Part shown: positions 8,824 through 16,209 of the stretch, in pieces | Position numbering within the stretch: the first letter of the stretch is position 1 | Layout of the letters: every line of letters starts with the position of its first letter | Assembly: GCA_026770615.1 (NCBI GenBank) | Contig: MU631463.1 | Span: 215,317-231,525, forward strand | Source of the DNA: Pavlovales sp. CCMP2436 | Taxonomy: Eukaryota; Haptophyta; Pavlovophyceae; Pavlovales | Length of the DNA: 16,209 nt | Direction of reading: 5' to 3' | The notes under the pieces: generated by a model | Database searches by the model: none | What the model was told of the DNA's origin: nothing | Seen by the model: the letters and a program-made list of their open reading frames with translations, nothing else | Position numbers and translations under genes: made by a program

Positions 8824-9706
8824 ATGAACGACAGCCCGAGCGAGGTCGCCATGCCACCGATGGATGACGACACAAGCGAGGCCCTCGATGGTGCCCTCTT
8901 GGAAGCGAGTGAGAGTGGCGACCTGACCGGGGTGCTTGCCCTGTTAGAGGCGGGCGCAGCTACGGACGGAGACGAAGGAGACGAGCACTACACGCCGCTG
9001 ATGCTCGCGAGCAGGCACATGCACCTCGCCTGCGTGTGGGCGCTGCTCACGGCAGGTGCGGAGATCGATCGGGCTGCGTTTGGCAGCACTGCGTTATCAT
9101 GCACCACGTACTGGGGACAGGTCGATGTCGTGAGACGTCTCCTCGATGCCGGCGCGAACCAGGATGTTGGTGGCCTCGAGCTCATTTACAGCGGTCTCTA
9201 TGGAGCGCATCTCTTCAATCTGCAGATCCTGCAGCTCTTGCGCGCCTACGCGCCAAACCGCGACGTCGAGCTCTGCCCGGAACTCCAGGCGGTGCCCGGC
9301 TGCCAAGCGTTCCTCGACGCCACAAGCTGCTGGATGAGCCAGTTGCACTTTCACCAGTTCCTACCCGCCGAGCGCGTGGCCGAACTGCTGGCGGGCGGGG
9401 CCGACGTGCACGCAAGCGACGGTGGTGAGGACGCACCCACGCCGATCGGGCTGGCGCGGACGCGCCTGCAGACTGCAGGCGCGCCGGGCGAGGCGAACGC
9501 TTGCGCCGAGCTGGTCGTATCGGCGGATCCGCTCCCGTGGTCGGAGGGCACGCACGAGCTCTTCCCGCCGCGGGGGCGCGCGCGCAGTCGAACTGCTGCT
9601 GGCCGGTCACCTGTTGGTGCGCAGGTGCCAGGGATCCACCGGGAAGGGGACCGCGCTGCTCGACGTCTGGGTGGCGCACGTCATGCCGCACGCGCTGCAC
9701 AGGTAG
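8824..9706 (+). pseudogene. Ankyrin-repeat protein gene with a frameshift
   Basis: The ATG at 8824 opens an ankyrin protein with acidic N-terminus. Repeats are at about residues 19-50, 54-86 (YTPLMLASRHMHLACVWALL) and 88-118 (VDVVRRLLDAGANQD), and a later one is at 180-215 (RVAELLAGGADVHASDG). The frame is protein-like to PLPWSEGTHELFPP (about residue 249), then becomes Arg-rich up to a stop at 9777. From the same point the next frame reads ARAVELLLAGHLLVRR and DVWVAHVMPHALHR, stopping at 9706. That is the kind of C-terminal block such algal ankyrin proteins carry. One extra G in the GGGGG tract at 9572-9576 would explain it. A third frame (SLAIVEAAACNINEVLPALK, to 9791) suggests another break or an exon. 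This is either a real lesion or an assembly error. Confidence 0.7.
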
Positions 9707-9791
9707 CCTCGCGATCGTGGAGGCCGCTGCGTGTAACATCAACGAAGTACTGCCGGCACTCAAGACACGTGGGGTAAAGTTAGTACCGTGA

Positions 9792-10114
9792 TGCGACACT
9801 GTCGCACATCCGGGCTCTGCAACTGCGTTCACACGTGAGCTGCTCTGTGTTCATCTTTTCGACTTAATCGGCGCTGCGCACTCTTATTATAGTTATACTT
9901 GTAGCACAAAAACTGATACAATGCACTCAAATCTATTCGCTGTAACTAATATAATATAAATATAGGGGAATTCTAATACGTTGGCGGTGTGATACGTTCA
10001 AGTCAACAGTCCCACCCCTGAGCTAAAGGCAGGATATTGAGATCCTATTTACAAATTGTAGTGCGGCCGCATAGTCGCCGCGTGTGTCCATAAATTGTTT
10101 CGTTTTCCTAAGCT
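9792..10114. other. Stretch without a recognisable gene
   Basis: Downstream flank of the ankyrin locus, AT-rich in part (9880-9965). I see no coding sequence, RNA gene or long repeat. Confidence 0.5.
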
Positions 10115-10175
10115 GCTGAGACTTGGAATGTAGGGTCTCAAGTGGCCAATATTAAAAATAAAAAGCCTCGTCCCT
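10115..10175 (+). repeat. Short module, copy 1 (pairs with 11607-11665)
   Basis: CTGAGACTTGGAA..GGTCTCAAG followed by AATAAAAAGCCTCG is shared in the same orientation with 11607-11665. GAGAC and GTCTC can pair. It contains AATAAA, so it could be the 3' end of a transposon transcript. Confidence 0.6.
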
Positions 10176-10264
10176 TTGCTGAGCGCGCAATAACTATATA
10201 ATTAAATAACATACGCTTAAATAAATGCTTAAGTTAACTAAAATGACATAACTATATCCTATCA

Positions 10265-10843
10265 TATATTTATGATAGGGATTCAAGCTGGCGTCTGACT
10301 GTTCTGAATGTTGTGCTGGTCTGAGCGCTGCGTCGCCCATTGCCTGCTGCGTGCCTTAGTCGGCTGCGCTGGCTTGGGCGCCACCGCGCGTGCCGATGGA
10401 TCTCCGGTAGTGTGCCCGGGCGAGGGCGTTTAGGGAGATGATCTGCTGGTTGCTGTTTGTCGTATTCCCCCGCTGGGCAGCGATCGGGGCCAGCGCGCTC
10501 AAGCGTGCGAGCAGCAGCTGCGCATGGCTGCGTGCCGCGATCGTACCGATCGTGTCGATGAGCTGCTTCTTGATGCGTGCCGCCGCCTCCATCGGGCTCA
10601 CGCCCATCAGCGCGTACATCTTGCCGCCTCCCTGCGCCGCGAGATCTTTGACCAGCGAGTGCGTATCGGCGCTGACCTCACCGAAAGCGCCGATGACGAT
10701 CCCGCGGATCAGCTTGACGGTGTTGAGCTTGGCCTCGATCGGGCCGATGCTGGCGTTCTGGCCGTTTAGGTGGGGGCCGGGTAGTGCGAGGCCGAATACC
10801 CTGTCCTGGGCACGAGCTTTCCTGAGATACTCGGCCTATTAAT
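10265..10843 (-). mobile_element. Retroelement fragment copy B (longest copy, C-terminal open frame)
   Basis: On the minus strand a frame is open from about 10840 to the stop near 10356. It reads RVFGLALPGPHLNGQNAS, IRGIVIGAFGEVSADTHSLV, then the IKKQLIDTIG segment shared with copy A. The upstream edge stops abruptly at a TAG, so it lacks its 5' part. No reverse transcriptase motif is included. I assign it to a non-LTR-like retroelement because five copies in this window share a 3' end and differ in 5' length. A small GAFGE..LVKDLA-type motif resembles the region after reverse transcriptase in some algal elements; that is a memory-level similarity only. Confidence 0.65.
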
Positions 10844-10874
10844 TATTCAAAGGATTTGGCCAGGTGTAGTTATG

Positions 10875-10930
10875 TTATATTTATGATAGGGATTCAAGCT
10901 GGCGTCTGAATGTTCTGAATGTTGTGCTGG
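10875..10930 (-). mobile_element. Retroelement fragment copy E (only about 56 bp of 3' end)
   Basis: The reverse complement reads CCAGCACAACATTCAGAACA then CGCCAGCTTGAATCCC and ATCATAAATATAAC. This is the terminal part of copies A to D, placed just beyond the truncated end of copy B. Confidence 0.75.
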
Positions 10931-11139
10931 TTATGTTATCATGTGCCTCTATGTATCTCGTGTGCCTTTAGATTCTTCTTTTAGGGTTCGTTATGTTATG
11001 TTATGATGTATCCCTGCTACCGCCCGGGGCGTAGTCTCTGCCTCCAAGAGGCCTCGGGTATCAGCGTCTGCACTCTCTTAAGCGTCACTTTGTTGAGCTT
11101 TCTCGTATAGCACCTTGCGGTGGTACCAAAAGTCAAGCT

Positions 11140-11185
11140 GATCTTAGCGCTCCGACGCAGGCTCCTACGCGCTACGCCAAAGTTC
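11140..11185 (-). repeat. Inverted partial copy of the 8553-8605 module
   Basis: AAGCTGATCTTAGCGCTCCG and GCAGGCTCCTACGCGCTACG here are the reverse complement of 8555-8603 with a few changes. Confidence 0.75.
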
Positions 11186-11225
11186 TTATATATTGGTTAC
11201 GCTGGGCGAGATATGTAATGTGCGC

Positions 11226-11480
11226 ATGAGCATGTCGAGACTTTCTCGCATGTTCATGACATGCATCGTGGGTCAACCGGCACTGCGACGCAACGAGCGA
11301 CCGCTGATCTCCTACGGACACGACCTACCTCGCGAGCTCAACACCGTCGGCTTCAACCTTGACGGGCAAGTAGTCGGTGTTGGCGACTCGACGAGCTGGG
11401 GCAAGGCCGCACAAGACAAGGCGTCCTGCCTCCTGGCACAAACTAACGAGACTACCGGACGTGAAACCCACCTTGAATAA
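11226..11480 (+). CDS. Unrecognised small open frame, coding-like
   Basis: The ATG at 11226 opens 84 codons ending TAA at 11480. From about residue 20 the codons favour G or C at position three and the protein is ordinary in composition (LISYGHDLPRELNTVGFNLD, then GDSTSWGKAAQDKASCLLAQ). No domain, signal peptide or membrane segment is visible. It could be a small gene, an exon of a broken one, or part of a mobile element. The upstream DNA is the repeat at 11140-11185. An open frame also exists on the opposite strand (11312-11554) but is Arg/Ser-rich. Confidence 0.35.
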   Translation: MSMSRLSRMFMTCIVGQPALRRNERPLISYGHDLPRELNTVGFNLDGQVVGVGDSTSWGKAAQDKASCLLAQTNETTGRETHLE

Positions 11481-11606
11481 AATTCGAACAAAATTGTTTG
11501 CTCGGATCTCTGTCGGCGCTTTGCGGCTAGACTCTTAAGATGGATCCTATTCAAACCTATTCAGTAGGATGGGTGCACACTGCTGCCATCCATTTCGTGC
11601 TCCGGA

Positions 11607-11665
11607 GCTGAGACTTGGAAGGTTAGGTCTCAAGAGGCAAATAAAAAGCCTCGGCCCATCAAAAC
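11607..11665 (+). repeat. Short module, copy 2 (pairs with 10115-10175)
   Basis: GCTGAGACTTGGAA, GGTCTCAAG and AATAAAAAGCCTCG in the same order and strand as at 10115. Confidence 0.6.
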
Positions 11666-11990
11666 GTCCTCAGTAACTAATTTAATATTACTAATTAAAT
11701 TTCGGATTTAAAAATTAATAAATACTCCTATCCAAAAAAATCTCAGGAGGTACCAATAGGTGCGTGTCAGAGGGCGAGGCTGCACAGGTCCAGGGGTGAA
11801 CTAGCCGAACACATCTGGGGTGTCCAAACTACCTTGCACACCACGCTAAGCCCCCCCTCCGCTTAGAGCAGGTCCACGTCGACGCGCTGGCAAGCTGCTG
11901 GCACGTGCGCCCACATGTCCAACATTCGGCCCTGATACTGAAATTTCTAGGTTTTTTTCAAGCAGTGATTTCAAGAGATCATAACGGATC

Positions 11991-12112
11991 AATGGAAGGC
12001 CGCATCGTAAAAGTGATTGAATACTGGCTATCCCCATGTCGTCCCATCTATGGTGATGTGTGATGACCATAGGTCCCCGCCGCGCAGTTCATCGACGCTA
12101 CTGCGTGCCGAA
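11991..12112 (+). repeat. Dispersed repeat pair, copy 1 (with 12966-13092)
   Basis: GGCCGCATC, AATACTGGCTATCCCCATG, GGTGATGTG and CCGCGCAGTTC are shared in order with 12966-13092, roughly 70-75% alike by eye. A separate block, GCACGTGCGCCCACATG, occurs before it at about 11899 and at about 12637. Confidence 0.65.
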
Positions 12113-12430
12113 GATTCCCATCCTATTGAATAGGTTTGAAAACCTATTGAATAGCTTAGGGCTCTAGCCGACTTGAACTTGAAACACCGCTAGCCAGAAC
12201 CCATTAATATACGATATATATATATTAGCGGCTCAGCATGGTTCAACAGGTGTTGTTCAGTCACTGGCTTTGTCGACATCAGGCTGAGGTCGAGCGATCG
12301 ACCCAATATAGGATAATGACTAAGACTAAGTGCCCCATTAGGGCTGCACCGGGCAAAGGGTGATTAAGGCATATGATCTGAGGGAACGACGAAGGCCGCC
12401 CCACACGCTCAGAGTATGCGGCGAGCTATT

Positions 12431-12598
12431 TAGGGGATCGCGGACAAGAAGAAGGGCGAATTTTGAGCTTGAGGCTGAGCTTCTTAGCAAATTACATACA
12501 AACAATGCTTAAATTTGCTTAAAGTACATACAAAAAATGCAAAAAATGAAGCTCAGCTTCTGAACACCACGGCTTCTTATTGCTCGTGATCACCTGTA
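12431..12598 (+). mobile_element. MITE copy 2
   Basis: The ends are TAGGGGATCGCGGACAAGAA and TTCTTATTGCTCGTGATCAC followed by CTGTA. The interior (TGAGGCTGAGCTTCTTAGCA, ACAAACAATGCTTAA) matches the reverse complement of copy 1. The left end lacks the CA found in TACAGGGG, so this copy is degraded. Confidence 0.78.
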
Positions 12599-12711
12599 TC
12601 AGCATCCCGGAGTGGCGTGCGACAAACGCTGCTAGCACGTGCGCCCACATGCCCGAATTCGGCCAACATGCTGAAGATTTTTTTTTTTTTTCATTCATTG
12701 TATAACGGAAT

Positions 12712-12791
12712 AGGCAATGGGCGACGCAGTGATCAGACTAGCACAAATTCAGAACAGTCAGACGCCAGTTTGAAACCCGATCAATAATATA
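12712..12791 (+). mobile_element. Retroelement fragment copy D (3' end, about 80 bp)
   Basis: AGGCAATGGGCGACGCAG, AGAACAGTCAGACGCCAG and a tail AATATAACGG match the last part of copy A. It sits immediately before copy C in the same direction, and TATAACGG also occurs just upstream. Confidence 0.75.
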
Positions 12792-12793
12792 AC

Positions 12794-12959
12794 GGCCCTT
12801 GCCCGGGCACACTACCGGAGATCCATCGGCACGCGCGGTGGCGCCCAAGCCAGCGCAGCCGACTAAGACACGCATCAGGCAATGGGCGACGCAGCGCTCA
12901 GACCAGCACAGCATTCAGAACAGCCAGACGCCAGTTTGAATCCCTATCATAAATATAAC
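12794..12959 (+). mobile_element. Retroelement fragment copy C (about 165 bp)
   Basis: GCCCTTGCCCGGGCACACTA onward matches copy A from about 8020, including the last codons and stop (GCCGACTAA). It ends ATCATAAATATAACGG. Confidence 0.78.
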
Positions 12960-12965
12960 GGAACA

Positions 12966-13092
12966 ACGGTAGGCCGCATCATCCATCTGATTAAATACTG
13001 GCTATCCCCATGCCGTGACGTCCAAGGCGATGTGCGGTGAGGTCACCCCTGAGTCCCTGCCGTGCGGTTCGTCGGCTACAGCGTGTCAAATA
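12966..13092 (+). repeat. Dispersed repeat pair, copy 2 (with 11991-12112)
   Basis: It shares AGGCCGCATC, AATACTGGCTATCCCCATG and GTGCGGTTCGTCG-type blocks with the first copy. It follows copy C of the retroelement at an ATAACGG junction, as does copy 1 (ATCATAACGG at about 11978). Confidence 0.65.
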
Positions 13093-13181
13093 CCCCATAT
13101 TTATTAATAGTCTATATATAGACTGTTAAATAGAATCAGGGGTGAGATCGGTAAGCTGATCTTAGCGCTCCGACGCTGCTA

Positions 13182-13353
13182 TACAGGGGATTGCGGGCAA
13201 TAAGAAGGGCGATTTTGAGACGACTAAGGCTCAGCTTCTTAACAAATGACACACAAACAATACTTAAGTTTGATTGATAAATTACTATTGAAGGGCGCAA
13301 AAATGAGGCTCAGTTTCTTAACGTCACGGTTTCTTAGTCCGCGACTCCCTGTA
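13182..13353 (+). mobile_element. MITE copy 3
   Basis: It starts TACAGGGGATTGCGGGCAAT and ends GTCCGCGACTCCCTGTA, 172 bp, bounded by TA on both sides. The interior matches copies 1 and 2 (AAGGCTCAGCTTCTTAACAA, ATGAGGCTCAGTTTCTTAAC). Confidence 0.85.
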
Positions 13354-14340
13354 CAGTATACGCATGGTAACGTCGACTAAGTTTGTTGAACCATGCTGAG
13401 CTGCTCATCGGTCCCAGTCATAGGCTTTCAAATAGAAGTATTAATCTGGATTTTTAATTGATCGCATTCGACACGATGTAGCCGACGCACCGCGCGTCGG
13501 ACAACCAGGGTCACCGCACATTGCCATGGTCACCAAATCTAGGAATAGCCAGGAATCGAACGATTGAGGATGCGACCTCCCATCGGCCAATTATCAGACA
13601 TAATAGTGACCCCTAGATAGGGATCACTCAAGTGAGTGATCCCTGCCGAGTGAGACCTGGCTAAAGATCCCACTCGGCAATTACGCACCCTAGAACTCAT
13701 TTCACTCATCCGCCGAGTGAGAGCTAGTCGCTTAGTTAATATAGAAAATAATTAAATTGCCTACTTTTCTCATACATACTATGGGGGTAAATTAGTTAAC
13801 AAGTTTTCCGGGGTGCGTGAAATTTTGATAAGGGCGAACAGCCACTGAGAGAGCAGGGCGGGATCTGACACCAGCCACATATGCGAGATTTTAGGAATTA
13901 TCCGTATATAGTATATAAGAATTTCCTATGTGACTTGTGTATCCCTACTTTCTCACTGGCTGACATATGGATCACTCGGCTGCTAGGGCTCCTGGGCACC
14001 CACGAGTGAGAGCTGCTCCCACTCACTCAGATTGTCCCGCCTAGATCCCTCACTTGCTTGTGAAGCACTTCGGTTTAGGCATCACCTCACTCAATATCAG
14101 AGATAATTGTAATGTCTACCTATTATGACCTGGTGTCAATTATAACTGCTGAAAATATCGAAAAAGTTCAGCATTGTGGCAGACGCCGACCCTATCGGGA
14201 GCCCAAGTGTCCTCTCACTTGGGCTCTGTCTGACATCCTGATTGCCATCCGACAACTATAGGAACTTGCCACCCTTCCACAAAGGGGTCCACAGTTCCAC
14301 AAAGGGTCCACAGAAAAGGCGGTTACGCTTGCTCGCTCTA
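13354..14340. other. Non-coding stretch with several hairpins
   Basis: No gene is recognised. Structures: AGGGATCACTCA pairing with TGAGTGATCCCT (13619-13644, 2-nt loop); TGCCGAGTG with CACTCGGCA (13644-13679); GAGCCCAAGTG with CACTTGGGCTC (14199-14226, 6-nt loop); and a tandem TTCCACAAAGGG..TCCACAG duplication (about 14275-14313). CCGAGTGAG and CACTCAC motifs recur, suggesting a decayed foldback element. Confidence 0.55.
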
Positions 14341-15015
14341 TTTCTTAATCTAGCTCTCTCTCTCTCTAGCTGCCTTCGACGCTTCACCGCGTCTCGGACT
14401 ATAATCCTCTCTTAGCTCGTGCTTGCGTTCAACACCGCTAGCCTCTCGATAGACCCTACGTCGCTGCTGCTCGAGCCTGAGCCGCTTGCCGAGAGGCTGT
14501 TTGCCATAGGCGCCTCGAGCAGTCCTTACATCCCATATTTGATTATTTTTAACCGCGAGCTTTAAATTGGCACGCGTGTTTGACACAAGCATGGTGCACT
14601 CCGCAGTATGTTACTGTCTAACTAATCCGCCACGTCACTCCGGGTGTAAAAGTCCCCCCAGAAAACGCACGGGTGGTCTTAAACCTACGGGTCCAGCAAT
14701 GAGCAAGTCTTTTTGTTTGCGGTGAATGCAGAGAGACACAAGGTCGTCCGTGATGCGGATTGGAAATGCACCGGGAGCGATGGCCGCACACCGATAAATA
14801 AAGAAATACGTGCATTTGTAGTGGAATAAAGCCCGCATAGTAACTACTCCGCTCAGGTTTGAAAAAAATCGTTTTTTATAACTACGGCCCTTCTCTACAG
14901 CCTTGCCCGCCTTCAAGAACCAGCTCTTTCCCTTACATTTGTATATAATTACATCACTACTCACTTTCGAGGAACCCAAGCTCGCACACACAACCAACGG
15001 ACCTAATGATGTATA

Positions 15016-15435
15016 GAGTCGAAATCCGAATTAGTGGCCAGTCCGGAGGGAAATTGTGAACAAGTCCGGTGTAAATCCTTCGGAGTAACTCACGAAGCGG
15101 GTTGGGCACAGAGGAGTTAGATGCAGATACGTGAATGGGGCGGCGCCCCATTCACGAATCTGCATCTAACTCCTCTGTGTCCCATCGGGAACCATGACTT
15201 TCTTATCGCTTCCGAGCGCTGAGAATCGGAAATGTTAGTTACCTTTAGCATGTTGTCGACCCCAGATGCACTCGAGAGGCACACGAGGTGGGCTACGACC
15301 GTCGAGAAGGGCTCTATTTGACAACAGCTATTGGTACTTAGCGCGCAGGGGAGAAGAATGTCTACTACTCCGTCCCGCCCACAACTTTTTTCCCTCCCTA
15401 GTGCGGAATATCGGCACTAGTTCGGATTTCGACCC
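15016..15435. mobile_element. 420-bp element with inverted ends and TATA target duplication
   Basis: The left end is GAGTCGAAATCCGAATTAGT and the right end is the reverse complement of GGGTCGAAATCCGAACTAGT, so the ends are alike for at least 20 bases. TATA flanks it at 15012-15015 and 15436-15439. The uninterrupted repeat copy at 5166-5418 has a single TATA at the same point. No transposase is encoded, so it is a non-autonomous DNA element. Confidence 0.85.
15107..15179. repeat. Near-perfect 73-nt hairpin inside the 420-bp element
   Basis: The arms 15107-15142 and 15144-15179 pair over 36 bases with a single mismatch (A at 15129 against A at 15157) and a one-base centre. The centre is GGGGCGGCGCCCC. 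Confidence 0.9.
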
Positions 15436-15729
15436 TATAGTTTGTTGAGAAAAGAAAGTTTATTCAGTTAAGAGGAAGATTATTGCGTCACCCTGTCCGG
15501 CCGGCTAGAGACCTCTTGTTGAGAATCGTGGCCGGGGGAAGGAGATAGCAGCTGCCCCCGTAAAAAGGGGCTGGTTCGGCGAGCTGCGCACACAGCGCAC
15601 GCCATTCTAATTATATTTCGTTATTAAAAGCAGACAATTTCCGCCATCGTTGTCCCGCTGCTCCCTGTGCTGCGCGGGCGTGCAGCTGCAACTGCGCCCC
15701 CCGAGGGGGGCGCTGCCTGGCTCGCCACC

Positions 15730-16209
15730 ATGATGTTGCTCTTCGCCACAATACTATTGCTTCTGTCACGTGCTGTGACGGGCGCTGTTACGCGCGGTGG
15801 CGAGCAGCACGCGGAGACGCCGCTCAAGGCTACCAAGGCTACAACGACGATGCTGCCCCCTGCGGCCGCCGCAGTGTACGCGCTCGCAGCGTCGCAATGC
15901 TGTCCACTTGAGGTACTCGCTGGCACCTCTCGACCACCCGTCTCGCTTGGGTCCTCAAGTGGATGTGCGTCGCGCGCTGCGGAGGGCGCTGCTGCGCGCG
16001 GCGGCGGGCCGCACGCGGAGACGCCGCTCAAGGCTACCAAGGCTACGACGACGATGCTGCTCCCTGCGGCCACTGCAGTGTACGCTCTCGCAGCGTCGCA
16101 ATGCTGTCCACTTGAGGTACTCGCTGGCACCTCTCGACCACCCGTCTCGCTCGGGTCCTCAAGTGGATGTGCGTCGCGCGCTGCGGAGGGCGCTGCTGCG
16201 CGCGGCGGC
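15730..16209 (+). CDS. Putative secreted protein with 68-residue tandem repeats, open at right edge
   Basis: GCCACCATGATG gives a strong eukaryotic start context. The frame runs 160 codons to the end without a stop. It opens MMLLFATILLLLSRAVTG, a typical signal peptide, with cleavage likely near residue 18. Then a unit beginning HAETPLKATKATTT and containing YALAASQCCPLEVLAGTSRP repeats with a 204-bp period (units from about 15808 and 16012). The units differ at only a handful of bases. Each unit has a Cys-Cys pair and a third Cys, so disulfide bonding outside the cell is plausible. Function unknown. The opposite strand is also open (to 15624) and could encode a repeat protein with two hydrophobic segments; start context and signal peptide favour this strand. 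Confidence 0.5.
   Translation, partial: MMLLFATILLLLSRAVTGAVTRGGEQHAETPLKATKATTTMLPPAAAAVYALAASQCCPLEVLAGTSRPPVSLGSSSGCASRAAEGAAARGGGPHAETPLKATKATTTMLLPAATAVYALAASQCCPLEVLAGTSRPPVSLGSSSGCASRAAEGAAARGG
15814..16209. repeat. 204-bp tandem repeat, almost two units
   Basis: ACGCCGCTCAAGGCTACC at 15817 recurs at 16021. Matching continues to the window edge with only a few substitutions, so the array probably continues beyond it. Confidence 0.9.

Larger units (their letters stand above)
11546..12154. mobile_element. Possible 0.6-kb element with inverted ends
   Basis: CAAACCTATTCAGTAGGATG at 11552-11571 is matched in inverted form by CATCCTATTGAATAGGTTTG at 12119-12138, one mismatch. Both are flanked by further CCTATTCAA/TTGAATAGG copies. 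The interior has the 11607 module, the ACGTGCGCCCACATG block (about 11891) and the 11991-12112 repeat, and no clear gene. No target duplication is obvious. Confidence 0.5.
14948..15606 (-). repeat. Dispersed repeat, copy 2, split by an insertion
   Basis: The two halves, 14948-15015 and 15436-15606, align to the reverse complement of 5166-5418. A TATA appears on both sides of the insert. Beyond 14948 the minus-strand frame stays open to 14635 (residues such as FHYKCTYFFIYRCAAIAPGA) but is unrecognised. 14341-14634 shows nothing else I can name. Confidence 0.8.

Noticed and set aside
10438..10842. Plus-strand open frame of 134 residues
   Set aside because: Antisense of retroelement copy B, whose minus frame is shared with copy A.
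13540..13600. tRNA or tRNA-derived SINE on the minus strand (GTTCGATTCC like a B box, TGGCCGATGGG like an A box)
   Set aside because: The boxes are only about 17 bases apart, and no acceptor or anticodon arm can be formed.
15624..16130. Minus-strand repeat protein with hydrophobic segments
   Set aside because: Cannot be excluded, but the opposite frame has a strong start context and a signal peptide; the 204-bp period keeps both frames open.

Overview
This is nuclear DNA from a eukaryote, most likely a unicellular alga or related protist. Exons are GC-rich with spliceosomal introns of 101 to 846 nt, one of them with a GC donor. The genes sit in AT-rich, microsatellite-laden, transposon-dense DNA. 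The ankyrin proteins and the C-terminal motif of the second one resemble large families in haptophyte-type microalgal genomes, but that placement is inference.

Layout. Positions 260-2117 (minus) hold the first three recognisable exons of a P4-type phospholipid-flippase ATPase, running off the left edge. Divergent from it, 2455-4415 (plus) holds a two-exon ankyrin plus coiled-coil protein. The stretch 4416-5940 is non-coding or repeat. Positions 5948-6705 hold a doubtful two-exon fragment with a SOUL-like end, whose intron carries a TA-flanked MITE. From 6706 to 8800 there is AT-rich DNA, hairpins and repeat fragments. Positions 8824-9706 hold a second ankyrin gene broken by a frameshift. From 9780 to 15620 lies a dense field of repeats: five 5'-truncated copies of one non-LTR-like retroelement, two more MITE copies, at least two longer elements with inverted ends, and an orphan coding fragment at 11226-11480. 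At the right edge (15730 to end) an unterminated frame encodes a putative secreted protein built of 68-residue tandem repeats.

How the parts relate. I see no operon or multi-gene pathway. The genes look like independent eukaryotic loci. The P4-ATPase and the first ankyrin gene may share a short divergent promoter region (about 2206-2454). The most unusual structure is flippase intron 2. It holds five tandem copies of the acceptor and first bases of the next exon, and near its other end imperfect copies of the last bases of the preceding exon. The most informative mobile-element evidence is a 420-bp inverted-repeat element inside one copy of a dispersed repeat; the other copy of that repeat, also in this window, preserves the empty site.
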